This document shows positions 8,110 to 16,913 of a DNA stretch of 64,000 bases, one piece after another. The notes beneath the pieces are model-generated. The model was not told the origin of the DNA. It ran no database searches and saw nothing but the letters and a program-made list of their open reading frames with translations. Position 1 is the stretch's first letter; each line of letters starts with the position of its first letter. Source of the DNA: JAGVPT01 sp964439265. GTDB lineage: Bacteria > Bacteroidota > Ignavibacteria > UBA10030 > UBA8401. The position numbers were made by a program, and so were the translations under genes. The stretch lies in assembly GCA_964439265.1 (NCBI GenBank), contig CAYTOA010000015.1:11117-75116 (forward strand). Reading direction: 5' to 3'.

Positions 8110-8137
8110 AGCCAAGAACCAAAAACCAAGAACTATA
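8110..8137 (+). repeat. 7-base tandem repeat, AACCAAR type
   Basis: Four 7-base units (AGCCAAG, AACCAAA, AACCAAG, AACTATA), ending just before the ROK start codon. It lies 22 bases beyond the CAGTAAA array and has a different unit sequence but the same period. Confidence 0.7.
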
Positions 8138-8139
8138 AT

Positions 8140-9093
8140 ATGCCACACCTCCATTATGCCATCGGTGTCGATTTAGGCGGTACTACAATCAAGACGGGAA
8201 TAGTAAGTTCCGACGGAAAAATTATTGCTCAATCAAAATTTCCCACGCTCGGGGAGAAGGGTCCAAAGGCCGTCATCAGCCAGATACGAAGGTCGATCGA
8301 CGAAATCCTCCCAAACGCAAAAGGGAAGCATCTTCGCGGGATCGGCATCGGGTCCCCCGGCATCGTCGATGAAAAAGGAGGTATTGTCAAAGACCCTCCG
8401 AACTTTGCCGATTGGCATAACATCGCGTTGGGAAATGCGATCGAAAAAGCTTTCAACTTTGACGTTAAAGTTGAGAACGATGCGAACGTGGCGGCCATCG
8501 CCGAAGCGAGATTCGGCGCGGGGAAAAGCCATCCAAATTTTCTATTCGTTATTTGGGGAACAGGCGTTGGCGGCGGGATTATCCTGAACGGAAAGATTTA
8601 TCGAGGGCCGTTTGGCGGAGCGGGCGAAATCGGCCATGTGTGCATTGATTATCGAGGCTTGCAGTGCAACTGCGGTGCACGGGGATGCGTAGAAGCATAT
8701 GTTGGCCAACGGTATCTCTCTCAGAGGACAATTGAGCGTCTGAAGTCGAATCCACGGTCCCGCATCCTTACGCTCGTCGGCGGAGACCCCTCAAAAGTGG
8801 AGCCGAAGTACATCTCGGAAGCGGCGCTGAAGGGTGACAAACTTGCCCGGGAAATATTTACAGAGGCCGGCACGCTTCTCGGTGTTGCACTCGGTTCCGT
8901 TTTGAATACCGTGGATCTGCGTGTCATTATCATCGGCGGCGGGATCTCGGCCGCAGGGAATTTTGTCTTCACCGCCATCAGAAAATCGGTGCAGTCGCAT
9001 GTCATGAAGCCGATGCGCAAGGACATCACCGTCCTTCCTGCAAAGCTTGGAAATTCTGCGGGCATTCTCGGTGCGGCAGGGCTCGTCCTGTAA
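8140..9093 (+). CDS. ROK-family sugar kinase (glucokinase-like)
   Basis: A 317-residue cytoplasmic kinase that probably phosphorylates glucose or a related hexose with ATP. GVDLGGTTIKTG at residues 9-20 is the ATP phosphate loop, ENDANVAAIAEARFG contains the catalytic Asp, and GTGVGGGI and GGAGEIGHV follow. The zinc-binding ROK signature CNCGARGCVEAY is intact. ATG 8140 is chosen over a possible start at 8095 because the upstream codons lie in a tandem repeat and would add a nonsense leader. There is no HTH domain, so it is an enzyme rather than a ROK repressor. The LptD-like gene follows after 26 bases. Confidence 0.9.
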   Translation: MPHLHYAIGVDLGGTTIKTGIVSSDGKIIAQSKFPTLGEKGPKAVISQIRRSIDEILPNAKGKHLRGIGIGSPGIVDEKGGIVKDPPNFADWHNIALGNAIEKAFNFDVKVENDANVAAIAEARFGAGKSHPNFLFVIWGTGVGGGIILNGKIYRGPFGGAGEIGHVCIDYRGLQCNCGARGCVEAYVGQRYLSQRTIERLKSNPRSRILTLVGGDPSKVEPKYISEAALKGDKLAREIFTEAGTLLGVALGSVLNTVDLRVIIIGGGISAAGNFVFTAIRKSVQSHVMKPMRKDITVLPAKLGNSAGILGAAGLVL

Positions 9094-9119
9094 ATACAGG
9101 TATAGACGATTGTGCGGTA

Positions 9120-11783
9120 ATGGCAAAAAAAAATAAAAATCTAATTACGACACGAAGACCGCAAATTTTTCATCTATCATTTGTCTCTCGCCGCGTCCTT
9201 TCAGGGATCGTCCTTCTGTTGCTCCTGATTATCCAATCTTCTCATGCGTACTTCGCAGACTCCCTTGCACTCGCCAAACCTGATACCGCAGCGCGCCCGG
9301 ATACCACAAAGAAAAAGCCGGGCGGGATCGATACGAGCGTCGTTTATTCAGCGGTCGATTCGATCGTGTATTCGTATCCGAAAAAAATAATGATGATGTA
9401 CGGGAAGGGGGACGTGAAATTCCGCACTCTCGGACTGAAATCGGAACGCATCGAGGTGAATTGGAACGACAATAATCTGGAGTCGTACGGCGTGCTCGAT
9501 TCCTCAAAGATCGGCAAGACCGATTCGTTGAAGAAACTGTACCGCGGCACCCCGGTGATGATCGACGGCACCGAAACCTACGAGGGATGGAAGATCGGGT
9601 ATAACTTTAAGTCGCAAAAAGGCCTCGTCACTCTTGGGGAGACAGAGATGGACCAGAGTTATTATCACGGGGAGCAGATTAAGAAGATTGACAAGGACAT
9701 GATGTTCATCTCCAACGGAGTATTCACGTCGTGCGACCTCGATCACCCGCATTACTTCTTTTTCAGTCCGCGGATGAGAGTGACCATTCAGGATAAGATC
9801 GTTGCCGAGCCGATCTATCTGTATGTTGCGGATGTCCCGGTGTTCGTCCTCCCCTTCGGTGTTTTTCCAAGTCAGGGGGGACGCCGTTCCGGGATCATCG
9901 CTCCTGCGTACGGCGATGACGCCAACCGCGGGAAATACATCAGCCACCTCGGTTACTATGATGCGATCAGTGATTACACGGATCTCGCCGTAGCTGGCGA
10001 TTGGTACCCTGAGGGGGGATGGCAGGCATTATCGAATTTTCGGTACGCGAAGCGGTACGATTTCAGCGGCGCGCTCACTGGTGAGTATTCGCGGCTGCTG
10101 ATCGGCGAGCCGAATGATCCCGGCCGAACAGATCAGGCAAACTATCGCGTGAACCTCACGCACAACCAGCAGTTCGACCCCAGCACTCGTCTTGACGTCA
10201 ACTTTACTTTTGCGAGCGCCAATTCGTACAAAACGAGCAACAATTACGACGATTACCTCCAGCAGCAGATCTACTCAAACGCGACCCTGAGCAAATCGTG
10301 GGAGGGAACGAGCAACAGCATGACGGTCAATGTCTCCCGCACGCAGGATTTGATCCAGGGGAGTATCACCTCAACGATTCCTTCGATCTCCTTCTCCCAT
10401 TCTGAGAGTTACCCGTTCCGCAGCGAGGTGAAATCGCGCGGACTCTCCGATAATTCCGGCTCCAATTATGCTTGGTACGAATTGATCGGTGTTGGATACA
10501 ACGGTCAGTATATCAATGACGATAATAAAACAGCAACGACCGACTCGATAACCTATCCGGATCGTTTCTCTCGCTACAAACGCGAGGGTGTTTCGCATAG
10601 CTTTACAGTCAACGCTTCTCCTAAAGCCGGCTATTTCACTCTTTCGCCGTTTTTCAATTACAACGAACGATGGTACAACCGAAGCGTGACGGTCGACAGT
10701 GTCAACCGCGCCACCGACGCGCCGGTTTTACGAGACATCAACGGTTTAGAGGCTGTCCGGTTCTTCAACCTGGGCCTGTCAGCATCTACAAAACTGTATG
10801 GAATGTTTCAACCTCCTATTCCCGGCGTTGCCGGTTTCCGTCATACGATCACGCCAAGCATCTCATACAGCTATGAGCCCGATTTTTCGAAGCCGGGATG
10901 GGGATACTACGGAACCTATCGCGATACGCTCGGCAAGCAAGTTTCGTACGATCGCTTTCAAAGAGAAGTGTACGGCGGCGCACCCACGGGCGAGTCCCAG
11001 GCGATCGAATTCAACGTTGGAAACTTATTTGAAATGAAAACAGAGGACAAGGATTCGGTAAATAAGGGAACCAAATACAAGCTTATGGACCTTGACGCGC
11101 AGATGTCGTATAATTTCGCGGCCGATCAGTTCAAACTTTCTGACCTTGCACTGAGCTACCGCACCGACATCGGCCAGTATCTTGCGATCAGCGGCAGCAA
11201 CAATTACCGTTTTTACGATTTCGACCCGGTACTCCATCAGCGAGTCAACAAACTCTTGTTCGATGAAGGCAAAGGTATTGCTGATTTGACCAATTTCAGT
11301 ATCAATCTGTCGACATCGCTCCACGGCGAGAAGAAAAAGAGAGAATATGACACTCATTCCTCCGATTCAACCATTAATATTGAGAACCAGGCCGCTGCAT
11401 TCCGGCAAAACGGCTATCGCGGAATTTACGACGAAGAACCCCCCGATTTCAGCATACCGTGGAATCTCGGACTAAGTTTTAGTTTCGCGCAGAATCAGGA
11501 AGATCCAACGATCAAAACCCGCGCCGTTAATGTCAACGCCAATTTAGGGTTTAACCTGACTGAGAATTGGAAATTCTCCGCAACGACAAGCTACGACCTC
11601 GTTCAGCATCAAATTGCTGCGCCGCGCATTACGATCGACCGTGACCTTCATTGCTGGACGATGGATTTCAGCTGGGTGCCCAGCGGGGCGCTTGCAGGCT
11701 ACCGGCTGGAATTGAAAGTGAAAGCACCGCAGCTGCAGGATATTAAGATAACGAAACAAAGCTTGAACAGCGGATACTACTAG
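9120..11783 (+). CDS. LptD-like outer-membrane LPS assembly protein
   Basis: An 887-residue protein with an N-terminal membrane or signal segment (SGIVLLLLLIIQSSHAYFA) and then an OstA-type jellyroll from about residue 80 (MMMYGKGDVKFRTLGLKSERIEVNW, VSF-like repeats GYNFKSQKGLVTLGET). The rest is a long C-terminal beta barrel with alternating aromatic strands. The barrel entry LYVADVPVFVLPFGVFPSQGGRRSGIIAPAYG is strongly LptD-like. In the Lpt pathway this protein inserts lipopolysaccharide into the outer leaflet with LptE. The barrel closes near the C-terminus (LELKVKAPQLQD); no sorting domain is present. No other lpt genes are nearby. Confidence 0.85.
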   Translation: MAKKNKNLITTRRPQIFHLSFVSRRVLSGIVLLLLLIIQSSHAYFADSLALAKPDTAARPDTTKKKPGGIDTSVVYSAVDSIVYSYPKKIMMMYGKGDVKFRTLGLKSERIEVNWNDNNLESYGVLDSSKIGKTDSLKKLYRGTPVMIDGTETYEGWKIGYNFKSQKGLVTLGETEMDQSYYHGEQIKKIDKDMMFISNGVFTSCDLDHPHYFFFSPRMRVTIQDKIVAEPIYLYVADVPVFVLPFGVFPSQGGRRSGIIAPAYGDDANRGKYISHLGYYDAISDYTDLAVAGDWYPEGGWQALSNFRYAKRYDFSGALTGEYSRLLIGEPNDPGRTDQANYRVNLTHNQQFDPSTRLDVNFTFASANSYKTSNNYDDYLQQQIYSNATLSKSWEGTSNSMTVNVSRTQDLIQGSITSTIPSISFSHSESYPFRSEVKSRGLSDNSGSNYAWYELIGVGYNGQYINDDNKTATTDSITYPDRFSRYKREGVSHSFTVNASPKAGYFTLSPFFNYNERWYNRSVTVDSVNRATDAPVLRDINGLEAVRFFNLGLSASTKLYGMFQPPIPGVAGFRHTITPSISYSYEPDFSKPGWGYYGTYRDTLGKQVSYDRFQREVYGGAPTGESQAIEFNVGNLFEMKTEDKDSVNKGTKYKLMDLDAQMSYNFAADQFKLSDLALSYRTDIGQYLAISGSNNYRFYDFDPVLHQRVNKLLFDEGKGIADLTNFSINLSTSLHGEKKKREYDTHSSDSTINIENQAAAFRQNGYRGIYDEEPPDFSIPWNLGLSFSFAQNQEDPTIKTRAVNVNANLGFNLTENWKFSATTSYDLVQHQIAAPRITIDRDLHCWTMDFSWVPSGALAGYRLELKVKAPQLQDIKITKQSLNSGYY

Positions 11784-11864
11784 AGTTAAAAGTTTAAAAT
11801 TAAAAGTGAAAAATTCAATTTCGCATTTTTTTAACTTTTAACGTATCACTTTTCACTTATATTC
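11784..11864. repeat. Inverted pair of 7-base-period repeats
   Basis: Five A-rich heptamers (11784-11818, such as AGTTAAA and AGTGAAA) face T-rich heptamers (11830-11857, such as TTTAACT and TTTCACT, with a degenerate unit after) across an 11-base spacer. The two arms are imperfectly complementary over about 28 bases and could fold into a hairpin in RNA from either strand. Confidence 0.75.
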
Positions 11865-11875
11865 AATCTCATCTG

Positions 11876-14002
11876 ATGGCTCCGCCAGCCGGCAAACCAA
11901 ATCGCCTTATTAAGGAGAAGAGTCCGTATCTCCTCCAGCATGCCTACAACCCCGTCGATTGGTATCCCTGGGGAGAGGAAGCGTTTGCTGCCGCGCGCAG
12001 GGAAAGCAAACCTATTTTTTTGTCGATCGGGTATTCAACATGTCATTGGTGCCATGTAATGGAGCATGAGTCGTTTGAAAATGATTCTATCGCGGAAACG
12101 ATGAACAGTTTTTTTATCTGCATTAAGGTTGATCGTGAGGAACGTCCCGATGTCGACAAGGTGTATATGAGTGCGGTGCAGGCGATGACCGGGAGCGGCG
12201 GCTGGCCGCTTTCAGTTTTTCTTACGGAGGAGCTAAAACCGTTTTATGGAGGAACATATTTTCCGCCGCAAGACGCCCACGGGCGTCCCGGCTTTCCGGC
12301 CGTGCTGGAACGTCTTCATGAGGTATGGGAAGGCGACCGCGAAAGGATCGTCGAGTCGGGCAACAAACTGATGACGCTGCTGCAGCAGGAAAGAGGGATG
12401 GACCAGGAAGGTGTTCCCCTCGAGGCATCGCTCCTGAAAAAAGCCTACCACCAGATTGCCGCACAGTTTGACCCGAAATACGGCGGCTTCGGCAATGGCC
12501 CGAAATTTCCCCGGCCTGCCGTGTTGAATTTTCTCTTCCGGTATCATGCGCGGACAAAAGATGACGAGGCACTGAAAATGGCTCTTGTCACGCTTCAGGC
12601 AATGGCCCGCGGGGGAATGTACGACCAGATCGGCGGCGGTTTTCATCGCTATTCGGTCGACGGTCAGTGGCGTGTCCCCCATTTTGAAAAAATGTTGTAC
12701 GACCAGGCCCAGCTTGTCAATTCATACCTGGATGCTTTCCAGATTACTCGCTATGATTTCTACGCACGTATCGCGCGGGAAACGCTCGAATATGTTTTGC
12801 GGGAGATGACCTCGGCTGAAGGGGGTTTCTTTTCCGCCGAGGATGCGGATAGTCTTGAAGTTGAGAAACCTGCTCACATCTCCGAAGGGGCGTATTATTT
12901 GTGGACGAAGAAAGAGATCGCGAGCATTGTGCCCGGCGACGCTACCGAAATGTTCTGTCATCATTTTGGTGTTGATGAATACGGCAACGCGCTTGCAGAC
13001 CCTCAAGGCGAATTTCGCGGGAAGAATATCTTATATCTCCCTTTCAGCATGGAACAGACCGCGAAATTTTTCTCGATGGATGAAACGGGAGTGATGGAAG
13101 CGATCATGGATGCGAAGACGAAGTTGTTTGACGCACGGTCTCGGCGGCCCCGGCCGCTGCGGGATGACAAAATCATAACCGCATGGAATGGGTTAATGAT
13201 CAGTGCGTTCGCGCGGGCCTCGCACATTTTACAGGAGCCGAAGTTCGAGGACGCAGCAAGAAATGCAGCACGATTTGCCGCCAGCACGCTATACGATTCC
13301 CGGACAAAAACGCTTCACCGTCGCCACAGGGACGGCGAAACGAAGTTCACTGCGCAATTGGACGACTTCGCCTTTTTGATCCAGGGTCTGATCGACCTTT
13401 ATGAGGCAACGTTTGAAATCGAATGGCTGCAGCTTGCGCTGGAGCTTCATGGTGTTCAAGTCGCACAATTCTGGGATTCATCGAAAGGGGGATTTTTTGA
13501 TTTTTCAGGAGAAGATAAATCCATTCTCCTTCGAACAAAAGAAGCGTATGATGGGGCAGAACCGGCCGGCAATTCCGTCGCCGTTTTGAACCTCTTCCGG
13601 CTCGCACAAATGACCGGTGACAACATTCTCAAAAAGGAAGGGGAAACAGCGATACACTATTTTAATGCGATGCTCCAGCAGGCTCCCCATGCGATGCCCC
13701 AGATGACGGCGGCATTTGAGTTCTTTCTCAGCGTGCCGCTACAGATTGTGATTGCCGGAGATGGAAATCTACCTCAGCGCTCTGAGTTACTCGATGAAAT
13801 TTCCCGGCACTACCTTCCGAACGCAGTATTGCTATCGGCGGATGGAATTGCCGCTCATGAATTTTTTTCCGAACGACTTCCATCGATCACAGCGATGTTT
13901 CCAAAAGACGGGCTGACCAGCGTGTATCTCTGCGAAAATTACACGTGTGATTTGCCCGTGAACAAAATTGAAAAGCTCGCTGCACGTCTTGATCGGAAGT
14001 AG
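11876..14002 (+). CDS. Thioredoxin-fold DUF255 protein (YyaL/SPATA20 family)
   Basis: A 708-residue protein. The N-terminal thioredoxin-like domain (DUF255) carries SPYLLQHAYNPVDWYPWG, the redox motif CHWC in SIGYSTCHWCHVMEHESFE (near residue 57), and KVDREERPDVDKVYM. The remainder is an (alpha/alpha)6 barrel resembling N-acylglucosamine 2-epimerase and cellulase folds, with FHRYSVDGQWRVPHFEKMLYDQAQ. The family is widespread and poorly characterised. Length and motifs are complete. ATG 11876 follows a repeat-rich spacer without an obvious Shine-Dalgarno sequence. Confidence 0.92.
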   Translation: MAPPAGKPNRLIKEKSPYLLQHAYNPVDWYPWGEEAFAAARRESKPIFLSIGYSTCHWCHVMEHESFENDSIAETMNSFFICIKVDREERPDVDKVYMSAVQAMTGSGGWPLSVFLTEELKPFYGGTYFPPQDAHGRPGFPAVLERLHEVWEGDRERIVESGNKLMTLLQQERGMDQEGVPLEASLLKKAYHQIAAQFDPKYGGFGNGPKFPRPAVLNFLFRYHARTKDDEALKMALVTLQAMARGGMYDQIGGGFHRYSVDGQWRVPHFEKMLYDQAQLVNSYLDAFQITRYDFYARIARETLEYVLREMTSAEGGFFSAEDADSLEVEKPAHISEGAYYLWTKKEIASIVPGDATEMFCHHFGVDEYGNALADPQGEFRGKNILYLPFSMEQTAKFFSMDETGVMEAIMDAKTKLFDARSRRPRPLRDDKIITAWNGLMISAFARASHILQEPKFEDAARNAARFAASTLYDSRTKTLHRRHRDGETKFTAQLDDFAFLIQGLIDLYEATFEIEWLQLALELHGVQVAQFWDSSKGGFFDFSGEDKSILLRTKEAYDGAEPAGNSVAVLNLFRLAQMTGDNILKKEGETAIHYFNAMLQQAPHAMPQMTAAFEFFLSVPLQIVIAGDGNLPQRSELLDEISRHYLPNAVLLSADGIAAHEFFSERLPSITAMFPKDGLTSVYLCENYTCDLPVNKIEKLAARLDRK

Positions 14003-14079
14003 CATGTGCGATCCGTCGGACGTCATGCCAATTGCGAGACCTGATAAAAAGAAACGCATGGCAGGGATCTCTACTCAGC

Positions 14080-14108
14080 TTGACTCCGCTCTACGATTTG
14101 TCTATATT
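14080..14108 (+). promoter_or_regulatory. Predicted promoter for the caspase-fold/PEGA gene
   Basis: TTGACT (14080-14085), a 17-base spacer and TATATT (14103-14108). Transcription would start near 14115, giving a leader of roughly 68 bases. The same box pair occurs before efp. Confidence 0.5.
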
Positions 14109-14182
14109 TTCGCAAAATTCACGGCGACGTACAGAGTGGTGATCGCTCAAACCTCAGCACTTTTCTCCCCATTTGTAGTGAC

Positions 14183-16162
14183 ATGACTTCGCTGCCGCTT
14201 CGAAATATTTTAATCCCAGCAGTCATCCTCCTTTTTCCTTTCGCTCTTTCACGATCGCAGACTTCATTGAGCACGATCGTGGAGGATCCCGTGTCCGGCA
14301 GAGAGTATCAAGCGTACGATGAGAGCTATGCTCTCATCGTTGGCATCGATGCCTACACGACGGTGGAACCAAGATCGTCCTCTGTTTCGTCGGCGACAAG
14401 CGTTAAGGAGTTATTAATGTCCCGTTTTGGATTCCGGGAGGAGAATATCATCTTCCTTTCCAATGAACAAGCGAAACGAAGTACTGTTTTGGAAAGTGTA
14501 AAAAAGATTCAGCACCTGGGCCGCGAGGACCGGCTGCTCCTCTTTCTTTCCGGGCGGGGGTACACAGCGGTAGATTCGGCAAGAAAAGAATATGGATTCT
14601 TTGTTCCCTTCGACGGTCGGCTCGACTCTGCCGGCAGCGCAGCTGCGACATGCATCTCGCTCGATGAGATGAAAAAGTTGATAAGCGAAGCATCCGCAAA
14701 ACAAAAGCTCTTGCTCATGGATTTTACGGTGGGCGGGCTTTCCGCTGAACGCCAGTTCAGCGGCATTCCGGTTCCGCGGTTAGGATTCCAAAGAGTTGTT
14801 ACGCAGTCATGTGAAGAAATATTTGCCGCTGGAGGGCCGAATGAATCCTTGACGGACGACCCTGTGACTGGGCTGAGCTGCTTTACGTCGAAACTGATCC
14901 AGGCGCTCTCATCCGAGACGGCGGACGTCAACAGTGACGGGATCATCACCGGCACGGAGTTAGCCGCGAGAACTTCCGTCACTGTTCTGGAAGCAACGCA
15001 GAAGAAGCTGCATCCGCAATTTGGATCCATCGGTGCGGATGAGGGGGATTTCCTTTTCATCCTGCCACAGAACACCGACACATCGCGGATTTCGTTTATC
15101 GTCAGACCTCCTGATGCCGCCGTCTTCATCGACAATAAAGGAGTGAAAATAGCAGAGGGCAGCTTCCCGGTAGTATCTCCAAAAATCGGCGTTCATACAC
15201 TCCAGGTTCAGCATGAAGGGTACAGACCTTTTAAAAGGGACTTCTTCGTGAACGGCCGTGTATCGATCCGGGCGAATGTCGACCTCGAGCAAATTCCGCC
15301 GACCGGTCTGATGGTGAGAGTCTCCGAACCGGACGCGAGAGTTTCTCTCGACGGAAATTTCGTCGGCATGCCAGATGAGAGCCTTCTCATTCAGCACGTC
15401 GAAAAAGGAAGGCACACGGTACGTGCGGACCTCGAAGGTTATTATTCCGATTCCGTCTCGGTCACTATAGAGCAACCGATCCAGTATGTCGTCTCATTGA
15501 ATCTCGTCTCGAGGAACGGATTTCTGACGGTACAATCGAGCGAGGGAGTGGTCATCGAGGTGAACGAAAAAGAAATCGGTATACAAAACGTCGTGAAAAA
15601 GGAAGTCGTGCCGGGCGCGTACGAACTCCGTCTTTCGGGGATCGGCTACACAACGTATGAGCGAACCGTCGTGGTACACGACGGCGAGTCAGTTGAGATA
15701 AATCATCCTATGTCGCGGCCGACCTTGGCTGGAGCACTGGTGCGATCTGTTGTATTCCCTGGTTGGGGACAATCGTACAGCGGAAGGCACGGCATCGTAT
15801 ACAGCGGCATTTTTGTTCTTTGCGCTGCAGCGTCGATCGACCTCCAGCTTGTCTACACGCAGACAGTTTCCGATTACACATCAAGTATACGCAATTACAG
15901 CCTGGCACAAAATCATGCGGATTCTGCGATCTTCCTGCAAAAATTATCCAGCAGCCGCACGAGGAAGAACAACTTCAACTATTACCGGCTTGCTGCCTTC
16001 GGCGTCACGGGAGCGTTCTATCTTTATAATATCATTAACGTCTGGGGCAACGACCCGGCAGATTTGATCCGCGAGGAGGAGGCGAACTCGAAGAGGGGGG
16101 TGGATGTCTCGCTGGGTATCGGCAATAACGGTCCAGCTCTTTTACTGTCGTTCCATTTCTGA
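14183..16162 (+). CDS. Caspase-fold pseudoprotease with PEGA repeats and C-terminal DUF5683-like domain
   Basis: A 659-residue secreted protein. Residues 1-26 form a signal peptide. Residues 45-285 match a caspase-like (peptidase C14) domain: YALIVGIDAY, then a SATSVKELL segment, and DVNSDGIITGTELA, an acidic loop common in such proteins. The catalytic histidine position reads FLSGRGY (Arg125 instead of the His of SGHG). The catalytic cysteine position reads LLMDFTVGG (Thr182 instead of the Cys of DACxSG). Three PEGA-type beta repeats follow (about 290-520), then a hydrophobic domain starting VFPGWGQSYSGRHG, as in DUF5683 proteins. It is probably a binding or scaffold protein in the periplasm. 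Function is unknown. Confidence 0.8.
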   Translation: MTSLPLRNILIPAVILLFPFALSRSQTSLSTIVEDPVSGREYQAYDESYALIVGIDAYTTVEPRSSSVSSATSVKELLMSRFGFREENIIFLSNEQAKRSTVLESVKKIQHLGREDRLLLFLSGRGYTAVDSARKEYGFFVPFDGRLDSAGSAAATCISLDEMKKLISEASAKQKLLLMDFTVGGLSAERQFSGIPVPRLGFQRVVTQSCEEIFAAGGPNESLTDDPVTGLSCFTSKLIQALSSETADVNSDGIITGTELAARTSVTVLEATQKKLHPQFGSIGADEGDFLFILPQNTDTSRISFIVRPPDAAVFIDNKGVKIAEGSFPVVSPKIGVHTLQVQHEGYRPFKRDFFVNGRVSIRANVDLEQIPPTGLMVRVSEPDARVSLDGNFVGMPDESLLIQHVEKGRHTVRADLEGYYSDSVSVTIEQPIQYVVSLNLVSRNGFLTVQSSEGVVIEVNEKEIGIQNVVKKEVVPGAYELRLSGIGYTTYERTVVVHDGESVEINHPMSRPTLAGALVRSVVFPGWGQSYSGRHGIVYSGIFVLCAAASIDLQLVYTQTVSDYTSSIRNYSLAQNHADSAIFLQKLSSSRTRKNNFNYYRLAAFGVTGAFYLYNIINVWGNDPADLIREEEANSKRGVDVSLGIGNNGPALLLSFHF

Positions 16163-16220
16163 CCTTCTCAGGAGCTTCCGCAGCAGGCATCCGCAGTCCC
16201 TCACACCGGCAGGCTACCAT

Positions 16221-16295
16221 ATTTGCCCGTAGACCGATTCTCTTAAATGGAAGTAAGTGTCACTCTTCAGCCGCGGTGTCTGGGGGCAAATCGGT
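16221..16295 (+). ncRNA. Candidate structured RNA element (interleaved stems)
   Basis: ATTTGCCC (16221-16228) is complementary to GGGCAAAT (16284-16291), and ACCGATT (16233-16239) to AATCGGT (16289-16295). The stems interleave and their 3' strands share three bases, as in a pseudoknot or a two-state switch. It could belong to the 3' end of the caspase-fold transcript. No known riboswitch class was recognised. Confidence 0.3.
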
Positions 16296-16322
16296 GCTCC
16301 GAAAAATATTGAAAATTTCTTA

Positions 16323-16351
16323 TTGCAAATTCGATTCTAACTATTTATCTT
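16323..16351 (+). promoter_or_regulatory. Predicted promoter for the STAS gene
   Basis: TTGCAA (16323-16328), a 17-base spacer, TATCTT (16346-16351). The leader to the STAS gene would be about 150 bases. Confidence 0.35.
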
Positions 16352-16508
16352 ATTTAACGCATGAATCTTGGTCTGGGCTGTCACTGGTCCGGAACTCTCA
16401 TGGGAAGTGTGTTCCTCGGTATAACGTCGGATTCGACGAACCTCGTTTTCACGAATAGACTAAGAAGTTGAGCAGTCCTTGTCGCTATAATCTCAATGGA
16501 GGATTTAG

Positions 16509-16853
16509 ATGAAGTTAAAAGTCGCCACAGAACAAAACGGTGAAGTTCTCATTATCGAGCCCAAAGGGGCGCTTGTTGGAGGCGAAGAGACCGATGAATT
16601 GCGGGATGCGGTCGCTGAATCCATCGAGAAGGGGAACAAGAAACTGATTGTCGACCTCGGTAAGGTAACGTACATGAATTCAACGGCAATAGGCGCCCTG
16701 GTCTCGGCTCACACTTCGTACGCAAATCGGAAAGGGAAGATCGTTCTGTGCAACGTCAACAAAAGTATCAAGAACATCTTTGTTGTCACGAAACTCTCTA
16801 TGATCTTCCAGGTCGCCGACACACGCCCTGATGCGATACTTGCGTTCACATGA
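16509..16853 (+). CDS. STAS-domain anti-sigma-factor antagonist
   Basis: A 114-residue single STAS domain, like SpoIIAA/RsbV. The helix-start motif YMNSTAIGALVSAHTSY near residue 56 keeps the serine that partner kinases phosphorylate in the family (usually DSSGLG; here NSTAIG). Such proteins bind anti-sigma kinases when unphosphorylated and so free a sigma factor, or act in other partner switches. No anti-sigma kinase or phosphatase gene is adjacent. GGAGGA six bases before ATG 16509 fixes the start. It precedes the ExbB-like gene by 60 bases and may be cotranscribed with it. Confidence 0.9.
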   Translation: MKLKVATEQNGEVLIIEPKGALVGGEETDELRDAVAESIEKGNKKLIVDLGKVTYMNSTAIGALVSAHTSYANRKGKIVLCNVNKSIKNIFVVTKLSMIFQVADTRPDAILAFT

Positions 16854-16913
16854 TTTTTCTTCGAGTGTAAATTCTTAACATCATAACATCATTATTTCTA
16901 AGGAGTATTTTTT

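Larger units (their letters stand above)
16163..16508 (+). other. Long intergenic region before the STAS gene
   Basis: 346 bases without a supported gene. It holds a possible pseudoknot-forming element (16221-16295) and a predicted promoter (16323-16351). A perfect TATAAT lies at 16486-16491, too close to the start codon and lacking a -35 partner. The GGAGGA ribosome-binding site is at 16498-16503. Confidence 0.6.
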
